Origin: a bacterium HR20
GTDB lineage: Bacteria > Bacteroidota > Ignavibacteria > Kapaibacteriales > NICIL-2
Reading direction: 5' to 3'
DNA length: 34,834 nt
Assembly (NCBI GenBank): GCA_002898675.1
Contig: BEHW01000006.1
Coordinates: 1 to 34,834, forward strand
The notes under the pieces were generated by a model. It was not told where the DNA came from. It did not search any database and saw nothing but the letters and a program-made list of their open reading frames with translations. The first letter of the stretch is position 1. Every line of letters begins with the position of its first letter. The translations under genes were made by a program, and so were the position numbers. This document shows, one piece after another, positions 1 to 10,100 of this stretch.

Positions 1-81
1 CCGACGCTCGATGTTTCTCGCGAACGTATCGAGGAAGCAGTTTCGATCATTGAACACGTGCTGCAGGAAATGGCAGCATAG
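1..81 (+). CDS. 3' end of an upstream gene, possibly a class-III aminotransferase (partial)
   Basis: An open frame runs from the first base of the window to a TAG at 79-81 and encodes 26 residues, beginning PTLDVSRERIEEAV and ending LQEMAA. The pattern of a short 'L-x-(V/I)-(S/T)-x-E-x-I-(D/E)-E-A' strand followed by a final amphipathic helix resembles the C-terminus of pyridoxal-phosphate class-III aminotransferases such as acetylornithine or 4-aminobutyrate aminotransferases. That is a memory-based resemblance over a very short stretch, so the identity is tentative. A strong intrinsic terminator starts 28 nt after the stop codon, which supports this being the true end of a transcription unit. 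Confidence 0.45.
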   Translation, partial: PTLDVSRERIEEAVSIIEHVLQEMAA

Positions 82-108
82 CACATTGTGGTTCCTCCTC
101 CATCCCCT

Positions 109-147
109 GTGCCCTTTTGCCTTCGTGCAAGAGGGCACCGTTTTTTT
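109..147 (+). terminator. Rho-independent terminator after the first partial gene
   Basis: A 12-bp stem is formed by 109-120 (GTGCCCTTTTGC) and 127-138 (GCAAGAGGGCAC), including one T-G wobble, with loop CTTCGT at 121-126. Seven T follow at 141-147. This is a textbook intrinsic terminator in the + direction and separates the upstream partial gene from the secreted-protein pair that starts at 199. Confidence 0.85.
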
Positions 148-161
148 GAGGAGCGCTCATG

Positions 162-169
162 TAATTTCG
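162..169 (+). promoter_or_regulatory. Candidate -7 promoter element for the T9SS cargo pair
   Basis: TAATTTCG at 162-169 matches the Bacteroidota -7 consensus TAnnTTTG at seven of eight positions. It ends 29 nt before the ATG at 199, the same spacing as other copies of the box in this window. It lies directly after the terminator at 109-147. I see no convincing -33 element. Confidence 0.35.
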
Positions 170-198
170 GTCGTGGCAAACGGTCTTCCGAACATGCT

Positions 199-3153
199 AT
201 GCTCTCTATGCTCTGGCTTCTTGGGATTTTTTCGATTGTCAGTCTGAGCTCAGCCCAACCGCTCAACAATCCCTTCCCCTGGACACTCGATCCGAAAACT
301 CCGCTCGACAACACCATTCTCCCTGGGCAACCGACAAAGACAACCGCTGCAAAAGGACGGATTGCGATCAGCAACGGTAAACTTGTGTACCCAGATGGCA
401 CACGAGCCAGACTCTACGGTGTGACCATTGCAGGGCCTGCAGTCTTTCCCGATAGCAGCCAAGCAATCGCCGTTGCAGCTCGGCTTCGTAGCCTTGGGAT
501 CAACTTGGTGCGACTAACGCACTTCGACTACACGAACTATAACGATGCGTCCATCATCATTCACTCGAGCACCACAAGTCGAGGGTTTGATAGCACGATG
601 CTCCGACGCTTCGATTGGTTCATTGCGCAGTTGCGGCAGCAGGGGATCTACGTCTCCCTTGTGATCAGAGCAGCACGCCTTGCTCGACGCGATGATGGCG
701 TCCCTGGCTGGGATTCAATTCGCTACAGCGGACGCATCTACTCGTATTTCCTCCCAGCTTACCAAATGCTCGTCCGTGATTTTGTGCGTGACCTGCTCAG
801 CCGGCGCAATCTCTTCACCGGCGTACCCTACGCAGACGACCCAACCATTGCTGTGATCGAGCTTGAGCAAGATAATTCGATTTTCACTCAGTGGGTATCC
901 AATACGGTATTTCCTCTTTCGCAGGGCGGACAGCTTTCGTATCTGCATTCACGGATGCTCGATAGTGCATTCATCCGCTACGTTCTTGCAAAGTATGGTT
1001 CTGCCCAAGCTGCCCAAGCAGCATGGCGTTTTGTTCCGCGAACAACTGCCAACATCGTCGGCAATCCAAGTTTCGAAGATCCGTTCGACAATACATGGCT
1101 GCTAACGCTCAGCGGAGGTGCAGTTGCCGTCGTCGAGCGTGATCCACTCGATAAAAGAGATGGCGGCTACTCGATGCGTATTCGGATTTCACAACCCGGC
1201 ACAGCTCCTGGGAACGTACGGTATCGCAACATCCAACCGCAGCTGGAGCGATACGCGCTCTATCGCATTCAACTTTGGGCACGAACGGACGTGCCGCAAC
1301 GGCTCGTCACATTTGCGATCGGGAATTTCTCGTTTCGCGATACTCTTCGTCAACAATGGAAAGAGTACACATACACGTTCCGCAGTAACATCGAAGGTCC
1401 AGCAGAATTCCGCGTAGATGCTGGCGGAACAAGTGGCGACGTTTGGCTCGATAACGTCCGCATCACTGCGGTTGAGGAACCTGGTCTCTTGAGCGGCGAA
1501 TCGTTGAGCAACTATACCGTTGCTCGCAGTCGGTATTCCCAATACACGGTCCACTCGCTCCCCCGTTGGCGCGACAACCTCCAGTTCTACGAGTCGCTCG
1601 CCGAGAAATGGTTTGGATGGATGGCACGCCTGATCCATGATACGCTCCGCTGCAAAGCACTCATCGCACCGGGCAACCAGCAATCGCTCCTCAACGACAT
1701 CTACGTCGCACGGCTGCTCGATCTCCCATCGGTTGGGACAGGGTGGGATAGCCCATACCGCCGAATCGCCGGTGCAACAAGCGATTCTGCCTGGTACATC
1801 ACCAACGACCCTCAACTAGGGAATCGTAACGGAGGAATTCTCTACGTCCCCGCCCGAACTCGGATCGCTGGCAAGCCGTTGATGGTCAATTCATACAGCG
1901 TGCCCTACCCATTTAGCGCAATGGGCGAACTGACAACGCTACTACCTGCATACCTTGCCTACCAGGACGCCGATGTTTTTGTGCTGACCTACTACGCCTA
2001 CAACCGCTCGAGTTTGGAGACGCCGTGGGTGCGCGATCGGTACGGTCCAAATGCCGCTGGAACGATAACGCACTACGAGTATGCGGGCAATCCTGCAGTG
2101 ACATCGGCGCTTCCGCTCTCGACTGCTGTATTCTGCAACCAGCTCATTCGCCCTGCACTCGACGAGCTGCGCTTGGAGCAAACACGTGAAGCGCTCGACT
2201 TTCCTCCCTTCAATCAAAGTGGTGCGTTCTTTTTAGCCAGTGGGGCTGATGCGCGAATCCCGCTCTTCCGTCGGGTAGCGATTGATTCCTTCTCCGCTTC
2301 GCTGCAGAGTTATCAACCGCACCGCGAAATTCCTGCTCTTGCCGATCAAGGCGCCGTCAACACATCGCAGTTGCTCAGCGATACCGAAGAGCTACTCTGG
2401 AATGCAACCGATACGGTGTTCCTCGTCCGCACACCGCGCTACCGCGCTGCAGTTGGCGTTCTCCGTGGAAAAATCCTCGATGTAAGCGGCATCAATACTC
2501 ATACCGTCGAACGTCTCGATAACGGCTGGGTGGGATCGTGTGAATTTCTTTCGCTCGACTCAGCAGCGCTCGATTCAGCAGAACGCGTTGCAATCTTGTT
2601 GCTTTCGAGAACTGCAGCATCCGGTGTGATCTGGTCAGGTGATTCGAGCACCTACCGTGGCTGGGGAACAGCGCCAATGCAACTTGAAGCAATGACAGTG
2701 ACGGTTACCTGGCGCCACAGCGCCGACACCCTGCGACTTATACCTCTTGATTCTCTTGGGCTGCCGATTGTGAGCCGAGCAGTCACGCTCACCAAAGGTA
2801 CCGGAGGACGTTTTCGCTTCACACTGGACCAACGTCAACACCATACACCGTGGTTCCTCGCCAGATTCTCGCGAGCACCGATGACAACAAGTGCAGAAAT
2901 GCAGATTCATACAATGCCGACCATCACTGTCACCGATGATCGCATCGTGATTTCCCGTTTTGAACACTACTCACTCCCGCGAACAGCTACACTCTACGCG
3001 ATGGATGGCCGCTGCGTAGCGCGGTGGGATATGCTCAATCATCAGCAAGAGAATGCTGAGCTTCCTCTGCCCCAGATAGCACACGGCGCATATACGCTTG
3101 TCCTCGATTGGGGCCGCGAGCGCCAGGGCTATGTTCTCCTTGTAAGACCGTAA
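199..3153 (+). CDS. Secreted glycosidase-like protein with inserted CBM-like domain and T9SS C-terminal tail (paralogue 1)
   Basis: Encodes 984 residues. The frame stays open to a GTG at 88, but the ATG at 199 begins a clear signal peptide (MLSMLWLLGIFSIVSLSSA, then QP), so I take that start. Residues about 50-280 and 430-600 resemble a clan-A-type glycoside hydrolase TIM barrel, with segments such as YGVTIAGPAVFP and LGINLVRLTHFDY. A jelly-roll domain resembling CBM4/9 is inserted at about 285-425, from NPSFEDPF to VWLDNVRI. The last 70 residues look like a type A T9SS sorting domain, with LYAMDGR and GAYTLVLDWG. The expected acid/base Glu before 'NS' is Asp225, and the expected nucleophile position in 'NSYSVPYP' is Ser565, so it may be inactive. 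It is followed after 10 nt by a paralogue. Likely exported through the outer membrane; the glycan target is unknown. Confidence 0.8.
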   Translation: MLSMLWLLGIFSIVSLSSAQPLNNPFPWTLDPKTPLDNTILPGQPTKTTAAKGRIAISNGKLVYPDGTRARLYGVTIAGPAVFPDSSQAIAVAARLRSLGINLVRLTHFDYTNYNDASIIIHSSTTSRGFDSTMLRRFDWFIAQLRQQGIYVSLVIRAARLARRDDGVPGWDSIRYSGRIYSYFLPAYQMLVRDFVRDLLSRRNLFTGVPYADDPTIAVIELEQDNSIFTQWVSNTVFPLSQGGQLSYLHSRMLDSAFIRYVLAKYGSAQAAQAAWRFVPRTTANIVGNPSFEDPFDNTWLLTLSGGAVAVVERDPLDKRDGGYSMRIRISQPGTAPGNVRYRNIQPQLERYALYRIQLWARTDVPQRLVTFAIGNFSFRDTLRQQWKEYTYTFRSNIEGPAEFRVDAGGTSGDVWLDNVRITAVEEPGLLSGESLSNYTVARSRYSQYTVHSLPRWRDNLQFYESLAEKWFGWMARLIHDTLRCKALIAPGNQQSLLNDIYVARLLDLPSVGTGWDSPYRRIAGATSDSAWYITNDPQLGNRNGGILYVPARTRIAGKPLMVNSYSVPYPFSAMGELTTLLPAYLAYQDADVFVLTYYAYNRSSLETPWVRDRYGPNAAGTITHYEYAGNPAVTSALPLSTAVFCNQLIRPALDELRLEQTREALDFPPFNQSGAFFLASGADARIPLFRRVAIDSFSASLQSYQPHREIPALADQGAVNTSQLLSDTEELLWNATDTVFLVRTPRYRAAVGVLRGKILDVSGINTHTVERLDNGWVGSCEFLSLDSAALDSAERVAILLLSRTAASGVIWSGDSSTYRGWGTAPMQLEAMTVTVTWRHSADTLRLIPLDSLGLPIVSRAVTLTKGTGGRFRFTLDQRQHHTPWFLARFSRAPMTTSAEMQIHTMPTITVTDDRIVISRFEHYSLPRTATLYAMDGRCVARWDMLNHQQENAELPLPQIAHGAYTLVLDWGRERQGYVLLVRP

Positions 3154-3163
3154 GAAACTAGCC

Positions 3164-6067
3164 ATGAAATCCATTGCACTTACTCTGATGCTGTGTGTGG
3201 GCGTCACTGCACAGGTGTGGTATCCATTTTCACCCAATCCCTCCAGACTCGGCCAGTCAGTATGGTTGGACGACACCGCCGCTACCCCAATTGATGAACC
3301 GCATCGCATCACCATCCGCGACGGACACTTCGCGACATCCAGTGGTGAACGCGTCCGCTTCCTGGCTGCTACCATTACAGGAGCAGCGTGCTACCCCGAT
3401 ACCAACTCAGCAAAAGCAATGGCCCAGTGGATTCGTAGGATTGGCTACAATGCTGTTGTCCTCCGCCTCTGGGATTACACAGGAACGGGCGGACAGTACC
3501 CACTCCTGTGGCGCTTTGGGACTCGTAGAAGTACCGAGCCGTTCGATTCTTCCCAGTTCGATCGGCTCCTCTACCTTATGGCAGAGCTTCGCCGCAACGG
3601 CCTCTATATCGCACTAACAACCGATGGATTCATCCCACTACCCGACGATGGCGTCGCCCGCACTGATTCACTCCAGTTTCCGTGGAATGTACGTTACGTC
3701 CAGTACATTGATAGTACCTATCGCGCGCTCCACCGTTCCGTTCTCGAGCGTCTGCTGACTGCTCACAATCCATACACGGGCCTGCGCGTTGGCGATGACC
3801 CCGCCCTTGCGCTCCTGCTGCTGCCCGATAACAATTCGCTCTTCGCATGGTGGAGAAGTTCGGCGCTCAAGGCGCTCCTTCCCTCGGCGCATCAGCAGAT
3901 GCTGCATGCGCAGTGGAATGCCTTCCTCCGCTCACGCTACACCTCGACAGTGCAACTCCAGCAGGCATGGCGTTCGATCCCCCGCTCGAGCACTGATCGC
4001 ATCACCGACGGCAGCTTCGAGGATGTATTTGCACAGTCGTGGTTCCTTGCATCTGCAAATGGAGCACAGGCAGTCCTCGATTACAGCGATGCCGATAAAA
4101 TCAGCGGGCAACGTTCCGCACGTATCCGCATCGCGCCGAACGCTGCAGGGGCAAATGTTTGGGATGTCTTTCTCTACCAGACTGGTGCCACGCTCGAACC
4201 GCACAAAGTCCACGTCCTTCGATTCTGGGCAAAAACGACAGCGCCAGCTGGGAAAACAATCCAGGTGAGTATTCTCCGCAATGGCTATCCGTGGGAGAGT
4301 CTTGGCCTGACTCAACAAGTCCGACTTACTCCTTCGTGGCAGCGCACTGAGCTCAGATTCATCGCCACAGATTCCGTCCCTGCACTTGTTGCCTTTGCTG
4401 TCGGGGGCTCTAATGGAGATGTTTTTCTCGACAGCATTTTTTTAGCTCCACAGCTGACCGACGGCTTGCACGCTGAGGAATCACTCGAGCAAGCGAGTGT
4501 AATCTTGCTCCACCCGGACAGTACACCCACACCCGAACGCCTACGCGATGCGGCACTGTTCCTGACCCAGCTGGAAACGAGTTATTACGCAAGTATGTAC
4601 CGTTTCATCCGCGGCAGACTTGGCTTGCGGATTCTCGTCGGTGGTGGGACGGACTTTTCTTCAGCAAACGACCTTGTTGCAATCGACACTCTCGATTTTA
4701 CCACTGCCACTGTCGGCAACGGTGGAATTTCCAGCGGCCCTAATGGTGAGTGGTATGCATCCACTGATGCATCGCTCGACGCAGCCTGGGGGAGCACGAT
4801 CTATCTGGCAAGCTTAGCTGCACGCAAGCAGAAGCCGCTGTTCATCGCAAGCTATACCGTGCCGTATCCCTGCCCATTCATCAATGAAATTGCCACATAC
4901 GCTGGCTGCTACTGCCTCTACCAAGACTGGGATGGCATCGCAGTGTTCAACACATTTACGAGCCTACATTTTCCCTGGGATCGCATCCAGGAAAATAACT
5001 TCTGGTCCGCAGAAGCAGTGTACGCCCTCCACGCTCTCATCCCCCCGCTTTCCACCGCGTTCCGCTCTGCTGCGATCGAGCCAAGCAGCGAGCGAGTGCA
5101 TATCAACATTAGCCGTGACTTGTTGGAGCACCCCTACCTGCAGCGGAGCGCATACTTTCTGCCGTCACCGACTGATTCACGCATTCCGTTCCTTCGGAGC
5201 GTCCGGATTGACTCGCTCGATGCACAATCACCATCCTTTATGCCACAGCTTATCATACCCGACTTCAACCGCGATGGTGGGCTCGATATGAGCGCTGTCG
5301 TCACTGAAGGCGAGCAGCTACGTTGGAACCAACCAGCCGGCCAGCTCAGCATCAACACACCTCGATTGCTTGGATTCCAGGGACGCATGGGTAGCTTTTT
5401 CCAGACCTACCGCGACGGGATCACCATCGAGCATCTCGGGACCGCTTCTATGGCGAGCTTGCTGTGGGCATCGCTCGACGCGCGCCCCATCAGTGCATCG
5501 CAACGCTCATTCCTTGCATTGACGACACGGACTCAAAACGAGGGTGCCAAGTGGACTGGTACCAACTCCCTCTGGCAAGGGTGGGGCAATGGCTCAACCC
5601 AAGTGGAAGCGACTGCAGTCGCGATCAGCATCGCCAGTGACTACGATTCACTCGCGGTCATCCCCCTGGGCGATGATGGCCTGCCGATGACTGACTACAC
5701 TGTTCCCATACAGCGCATTCGTGGTGGTTACCGTTTCATCCTCGATCAACGCCAGATCCCGACGGCATGGTTTGTAGTTATGCAGTATCGTCTTCTCCAC
5801 GCATCGGAGCAAACTGATGCATGCGAGCTTGCGGTTACCCCGCATCCGTTGACAGCCGATGGTGGCTACGCTCTCCTTCCAGAGGATTGGAGAGGCGGGA
5901 CGCTCGAGCTCTGGGATACTCACGGTAGATGTATCATTCAACACCGCGTCAACGCAAGCAAACGTGTCGTGCCTCTTTCATTTGCCGGCACTAATGCAGG
6001 CACTTACTTGCTCATAGCAAGAAGTGGGGGGCGTACTTGGTCGCAAAAGGTTCTCGTGCTGCCGTAG
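3164..6067 (+). CDS. Secreted glycosidase-like protein with inserted CBM-like domain and T9SS C-terminal tail (paralogue 2)
   Basis: Encodes 967 residues from an ATG 10 nt after the stop of its paralogue, so the two are probably co-transcribed. It has a signal peptide (MKSIALTLMLCVGVTA, then QV) and an N-terminal barrel segment (GYNAVVLRLWDYTG). A CBM4/9-like jelly roll follows at about 280-425, from DGSFEDVF to GDVFLDSIFL. The second barrel half includes YQDWDGIAVF, and the end is a T9SS-like tail (LELWDTHGR, GTYLLIARSGG). The domain order is identical to the upstream gene and many segments align, which indicates tandem duplication. The position of the usual acid/base Glu is Asn223 (PDNNSLF) and that of the usual nucleophile is Ser563 (ASYTVPYP). 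I infer a cell-surface or released carbohydrate-binding or structural role rather than hydrolysis, but no substrate can be read from the sequence. Confidence 0.8.
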   Translation: MKSIALTLMLCVGVTAQVWYPFSPNPSRLGQSVWLDDTAATPIDEPHRITIRDGHFATSSGERVRFLAATITGAACYPDTNSAKAMAQWIRRIGYNAVVLRLWDYTGTGGQYPLLWRFGTRRSTEPFDSSQFDRLLYLMAELRRNGLYIALTTDGFIPLPDDGVARTDSLQFPWNVRYVQYIDSTYRALHRSVLERLLTAHNPYTGLRVGDDPALALLLLPDNNSLFAWWRSSALKALLPSAHQQMLHAQWNAFLRSRYTSTVQLQQAWRSIPRSSTDRITDGSFEDVFAQSWFLASANGAQAVLDYSDADKISGQRSARIRIAPNAAGANVWDVFLYQTGATLEPHKVHVLRFWAKTTAPAGKTIQVSILRNGYPWESLGLTQQVRLTPSWQRTELRFIATDSVPALVAFAVGGSNGDVFLDSIFLAPQLTDGLHAEESLEQASVILLHPDSTPTPERLRDAALFLTQLETSYYASMYRFIRGRLGLRILVGGGTDFSSANDLVAIDTLDFTTATVGNGGISSGPNGEWYASTDASLDAAWGSTIYLASLAARKQKPLFIASYTVPYPCPFINEIATYAGCYCLYQDWDGIAVFNTFTSLHFPWDRIQENNFWSAEAVYALHALIPPLSTAFRSAAIEPSSERVHINISRDLLEHPYLQRSAYFLPSPTDSRIPFLRSVRIDSLDAQSPSFMPQLIIPDFNRDGGLDMSAVVTEGEQLRWNQPAGQLSINTPRLLGFQGRMGSFFQTYRDGITIEHLGTASMASLLWASLDARPISASQRSFLALTTRTQNEGAKWTGTNSLWQGWGNGSTQVEATAVAISIASDYDSLAVIPLGDDGLPMTDYTVPIQRIRGGYRFILDQRQIPTAWFVVMQYRLLHASEQTDACELAVTPHPLTADGGYALLPEDWRGGTLELWDTHGRCIIQHRVNASKRVVPLSFAGTNAGTYLLIARSGGRTWSQKVLVLP

Positions 6068-6299
6068 CCAGATAAAATCGTGTGATGCCTCGACAGTAGC
6101 AGGACTTCCGCAAGCCGGTCCTGCAGCAACTACTCATGTGATTCAGGGTGACACTTGAGCCTAATGCGCTGAGACTTCGGTTATCTCTCTGAGCGTTGGC
6201 ATATCGATTTCTGCTCATCACTGCATTACGATAGCACTCTCCTCCCCTATAGTGGAGGAATCAACCTAACCTGTGATGGTGCACTAGTCCAAGATCAGC
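6068..6299. other. Intergenic region between convergent genes
   Basis: This 232-nt gap lies between the + strand secreted-protein gene and the - strand barrel gene. No reading frame of note is present. It contains two inverted repeats. At 6099-6124, GCAGGA pairs with TCCTGC and inner CCG pairs with CGG around the loop CAAGC. At 6240-6259, TCCTCC pairs with GGAGGA. Either could act as a shared transcription end, but neither is followed by a T-run in either direction, so I do not call them terminators with confidence. Confidence 0.5.
6099..6124. repeat. Hairpin with interrupted stem downstream of the T9SS cargo pair
   Basis: GCAGGA (6099-6104) pairs with TCCTGC (6119-6124); after an unpaired CTT, CCG pairs with CGG around CAAGC. 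It starts 32 nt after the stop codon of the upstream gene. It may be an RNA 3'-end structure, but there is no U-tract, so Rho-independent termination is doubtful. Confidence 0.35.
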
Positions 6300-7121
6300 T
6301 CAGAATGCAAATCGTATGTCAACCTGTGGCTGAATTGCGCTCACTCGCCAGCTCTCGTTGCGAGTGAGATTTGTGATACCGAAATTGTAATTGAGCGAAG
6401 GGACGATTGTCATCCGACGCAGAAAAATTTCGTACTGAATTCCAGCCTTGAACCCAATGCGCAGCGCATTCGACTCGGGAATGTCGCCATCGTAAATGAC
6501 CGCTGTGCGGTTGAAGTTGCGGTACTGGTAGCGCTGATCAGGTACGAACTGTGCATTCGCTGGTTCGAGCAGATTGAACAGTTGTGTCACCGTTTTCTGC
6601 AATGCATAGCTGATGACTGGCCCTGCCTGAATCCCAAACCCTGTCGTGCCAAGACCGAAGCGATACATTGCCTCGAAGTCAATCGTCGTGTACACCACAT
6701 CGGCGGCAAATTCGGTGCTCGTCATGATGGTGGTTGGCTGCCCCTGTTGGTCAATAATGCGTGTTGGGAGTTGGTCGTTGAACTGGCGGAACGACGATGG
6801 CAAGCGATCGTAGAGCAGGCGGAAAATGAGCGATGACCGTGAATCTTTCGGATCGCCGAGGATGATTTCCGTGTTGATTCCCACAAAGAAACCATTGGCA
6901 GAGCCATCCTCCAGAGTCGGACAGAGCGGAGCATCGCTGGGATTGGCGTAGTACTGGAACCCACCCGTTTGCATTACGCGATTGAAGCCAACAACAGGCC
7001 CAACAAAAATCCTCGAGGGCGCCTTCGCTGGCTCAAGAGGGTTCGCCAGGTCTTGGGCATTGCTTGTCACCACTACCAGGGCAGCGACAACCATCACCAG
7101 CAGACTGCGCGTCATGTTCAT
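6300..7121 (-). CDS. Outer-membrane beta-barrel protein (PorT/OmpW-like)
   Basis: Encodes 273 residues. I chose the ATG at 7121 because it opens a signal peptide (MNMTRSLLVMVVAALVVVTSNA, then QD) and has GGAG eight bases upstream. The longer frame to 7157 would overlap the preceding gene. The mature protein shows alternating hydrophobic/polar strands typical of a small barrel, such as IFVGPVVGFNRVM, FFVGINTEIILGD, VVYTTIDFEAMYRFG and IGFKAGIQYEIFL. It ends in IQPQVDIRFAF with a terminal Phe, the usual signal for outer-membrane insertion. It is the last gene of a three-gene envelope operon, 14 nt after the stop of the giant surface protein. Family resemblance is to PorT-type barrels; the function is unknown. 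It could assist or anchor the preceding protein. Confidence 0.75.
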   Translation of the reverse strand: MNMTRSLLVMVVAALVVVTSNAQDLANPLEPAKAPSRIFVGPVVGFNRVMQTGGFQYYANPSDAPLCPTLEDGSANGFFVGINTEIILGDPKDSRSSLIFRLLYDRLPSSFRQFNDQLPTRIIDQQGQPTTIMTSTEFAADVVYTTIDFEAMYRFGLGTTGFGIQAGPVISYALQKTVTQLFNLLEPANAQFVPDQRYQYRNFNRTAVIYDGDIPESNALRIGFKAGIQYEIFLRRMTIVPSLNYNFGITNLTRNESWRVSAIQPQVDIRFAF

Positions 7122-7135
7122 GGTACCAACTCCGA

Positions 7136-10100
7136 TTAGTGTTTCACAAAACAGCACGTAACCATTCGCCTGCCAGTGGCGGTTTCAACCGCAAGCGTGT
7201 ACCAACCGCTCGGCAGGGCTTCGGCGTCAAAAATAATAACTCGACTGCCAACTTCTACCGCCTGTTCTCCAATGTGAAAGGCACGCCCGAGCACATCATA
7301 TGCCCACAGCGTAATGACACCAGATTCATACACATCGCACTCAAGCTGCACACGATCAGCAATTGGATTGGGGACAATCCTGCGGATTGCGATTCCTCCA
7401 AGTTGTACCGCTCGTAGCGGATGACCACAGACGACGTCGGTCGAAATTGTTGCGCATGCTGTGTCATTGTTGTAGCAATCTCCTCCGGACACCACCGCGC
7501 AGGCTTGACCAGAAGGATTCAGCGCGTAGAGCAAATGCAGCGGTAGTGCAAGCTCCCACGCACAGGTACCAGGCTCAGAAGCAGCGATGAAACCAATGTC
7601 CCAGCTCAGTACGAGCACCCGATAGCCTAACGATGCTACAGTTGCCTGGAGACTGCCTCGGCGCTGATTGCAGACAACATTGACCGGAATCTCGATGCCG
7701 CCGGCGTATTCGGCAATCGTCTCGGGTAAGTGAAGCTCAACACGCACAGGGATCGGTCGTCGCAGACTCGGTGTAAAGCGCCCGCGCATCTGCAGCATGA
7801 TGACGCTATCAATACTGCCACTGAGATCGCCAAGCTCGATGTCTGCACTTCCAACTTGGGGAGTGATGCGAAGTACACGCTCCCGAACGATGGAATCATT
7901 TGCCACCAAGCGTATGATCAGATCCCGTTGCTCCTGAGGTGGTGGAAGGACGATACGGCTGCGAATGACCTCGCCCGGCTGGATCACTGCTGGCAGTCTC
8001 GAGAGAATGTCGGTGACATCACCTCCTTGCTCGGCAGTGAACATCTCTGCCGCTGTCATACGGAGCGGCGCATTCCCCGTATTTGCTACAACAAGCGTAA
8101 CATTGAGTGCACTACACCGTAGCGGTGAGGGATCGTACTCGACATCGAAACGGACTCCGACCGTGTCGGCAATCCCGGTAGTATCCGTCGGCCCGCCACC
8201 GCTTGTATCAGGTGCAAGTGCTACTGCCTGGATCGTTGCACTTGCGGTCGCTCGTAGATAGTTCGGCTGCGCATCGTGCCGCGCAAAGACGCGCACGCTA
8301 TGGAGTCCAACGCGGAGCGGTTCGAACCATACTGGCAATACAACCCGCTCACCCGGCACAATGCGCAGCGGAAACGTCGGCATTGCATCGAACGCAAACG
8401 CAGCGCGATCAGCGCCATCGAGCCAGAGCGAATCCACAGTCAGCGCTTCTGTTCCCTCCGACCGCACAATAGTGATTGCAAACTGTCGGCGCTCACCGAG
8501 CCTGGTCGGGCCAATGGTCGTATCCGGCATTGCAATCGCTGGCATCGTGCCGCTCCCCCGGAGCGCAAGCGAGAGCATCACGCCTCCGTCGGTTTCCAAA
8601 TCCAGCGTCGAAGAGTAATCGCCAACTGCAGCTGGCGAAAAGCGGATGGGTATTTCCACCACACCGCCGCGTGGAATAACCAGCCGATCTCCAATCGCCA
8701 GAGAATGCAGGAACGCAGCACGATCGCCGCGCTGACCGCGGAAAACCACAACTGCATCGGCCGTTCCGCGATTGACAATGCGAGCGACAGTATCGAACCG
8801 AACGCCAACACGCCGCGATCCACAATCGAGAGGCACTGTAGCTACTGCTGCACGTACCCCCCTGCCGCGAAGTGTAGCTTCCACCGAGAGCGATTCGCTG
8901 TTGCTCAATGCCACTACTGCTTGCACAGTGCCAGTATCGCGTGGTACAAAGCAGACGCGAACGAGCAACGAATCTCCTGGCAGAATCTGCTTCGGTAGCA
9001 ACGTAGAGTCAATCACAAACTCTGCCGTCTGTGGCGAAACTTCCACCCGAGTGACAGTCACTGGTTCCGTTCCTGTATTCCAGATCCTCAGCCAACCACA
9101 CACACTATCGCCGACACGGACATCGCCGAAATCAAGGTCTGCAGTCGCCAGCCCTGCGCGTGTGATGCGCCCTTCGAGTGCCTGGCGATAGATACGCCCA
9201 CAGCCGAGATCCCAGACGAGCGTATCGCGATAGATTCCTGGCTGCGGAGGAGCAAAGCACACTGTCACTTTTATTTCCCGCCGCGGCGGACACTGGATCG
9301 GCCATGTGGTGGAACGTACATCGAAGATGCCGTTCCCACTGGCCAGATACAGCCGACTGACCTGGAGCGTATCACTGAAGCTGTAGTTGCGAATCGCTGC
9401 ATCCGCACAGTACTCTCGCAGTGTATCCTGCCCCAGAAATCGAAGTGGACGCGGCGTCAAGTCAACCTGCGGCGCCACGTAGCGGTAGCGATAGCGCACG
9501 CCGTTCCCCGCATTATCCCGTGCAACGATTGCAATGGTTGCATCGCTGGAGGGATCAAGCAAACTTGCGTGGAATGCAATCGTCTCATCCTGCTGCGTGC
9601 GTACGCGGAATTCGTAGTTCTTGGTGCTATCCGGATCTACCACGACGTACGCAAGCCCCGAACCTCCTTGATCGCGAGCACTACCGATGAGCCAACCGCA
9701 ACTATCACGCACACTCAGTGCAGGGACGACTGTATCACGTCCGACAAAGCTTGCTACTCCGACGATGTGAGCGTAGGAATCGGTGTAGCCCATCCCGTAG
9801 AGAACACCGGTAAAGAATCCGCTATCGGCCTCGAGCACATGGACACCAGGCGAGATGGGGATTTGCGCCCAAAACATTCCGCTACTGCGGAACTTCTGTG
9901 TCGCAAGCTCTGGTGCAATGGCTGTAGCAACAGTGTTGCCATCGAGCTTGAGTGCCAGCCGAGCCTTCTCGTCGCAGATCACGTTGAGCCAATGCCGATC
10001 GAATTGCCGCGAAAACGTTGCATCGGTCAGATTTGCTGGGGCTTGAAATACACTCCGCGATACGTAGCGGCCTATCGGCGTCGCGATGACCATTGCCGGG

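Noticed and set aside
6240..6259. Inverted repeat TCCTCC/GGAGGA as a terminator for the barrel gene
   Set aside because: The stem is only six pairs and is not followed by T residues on the - strand. It is kept only as a note in the intergenic entry.
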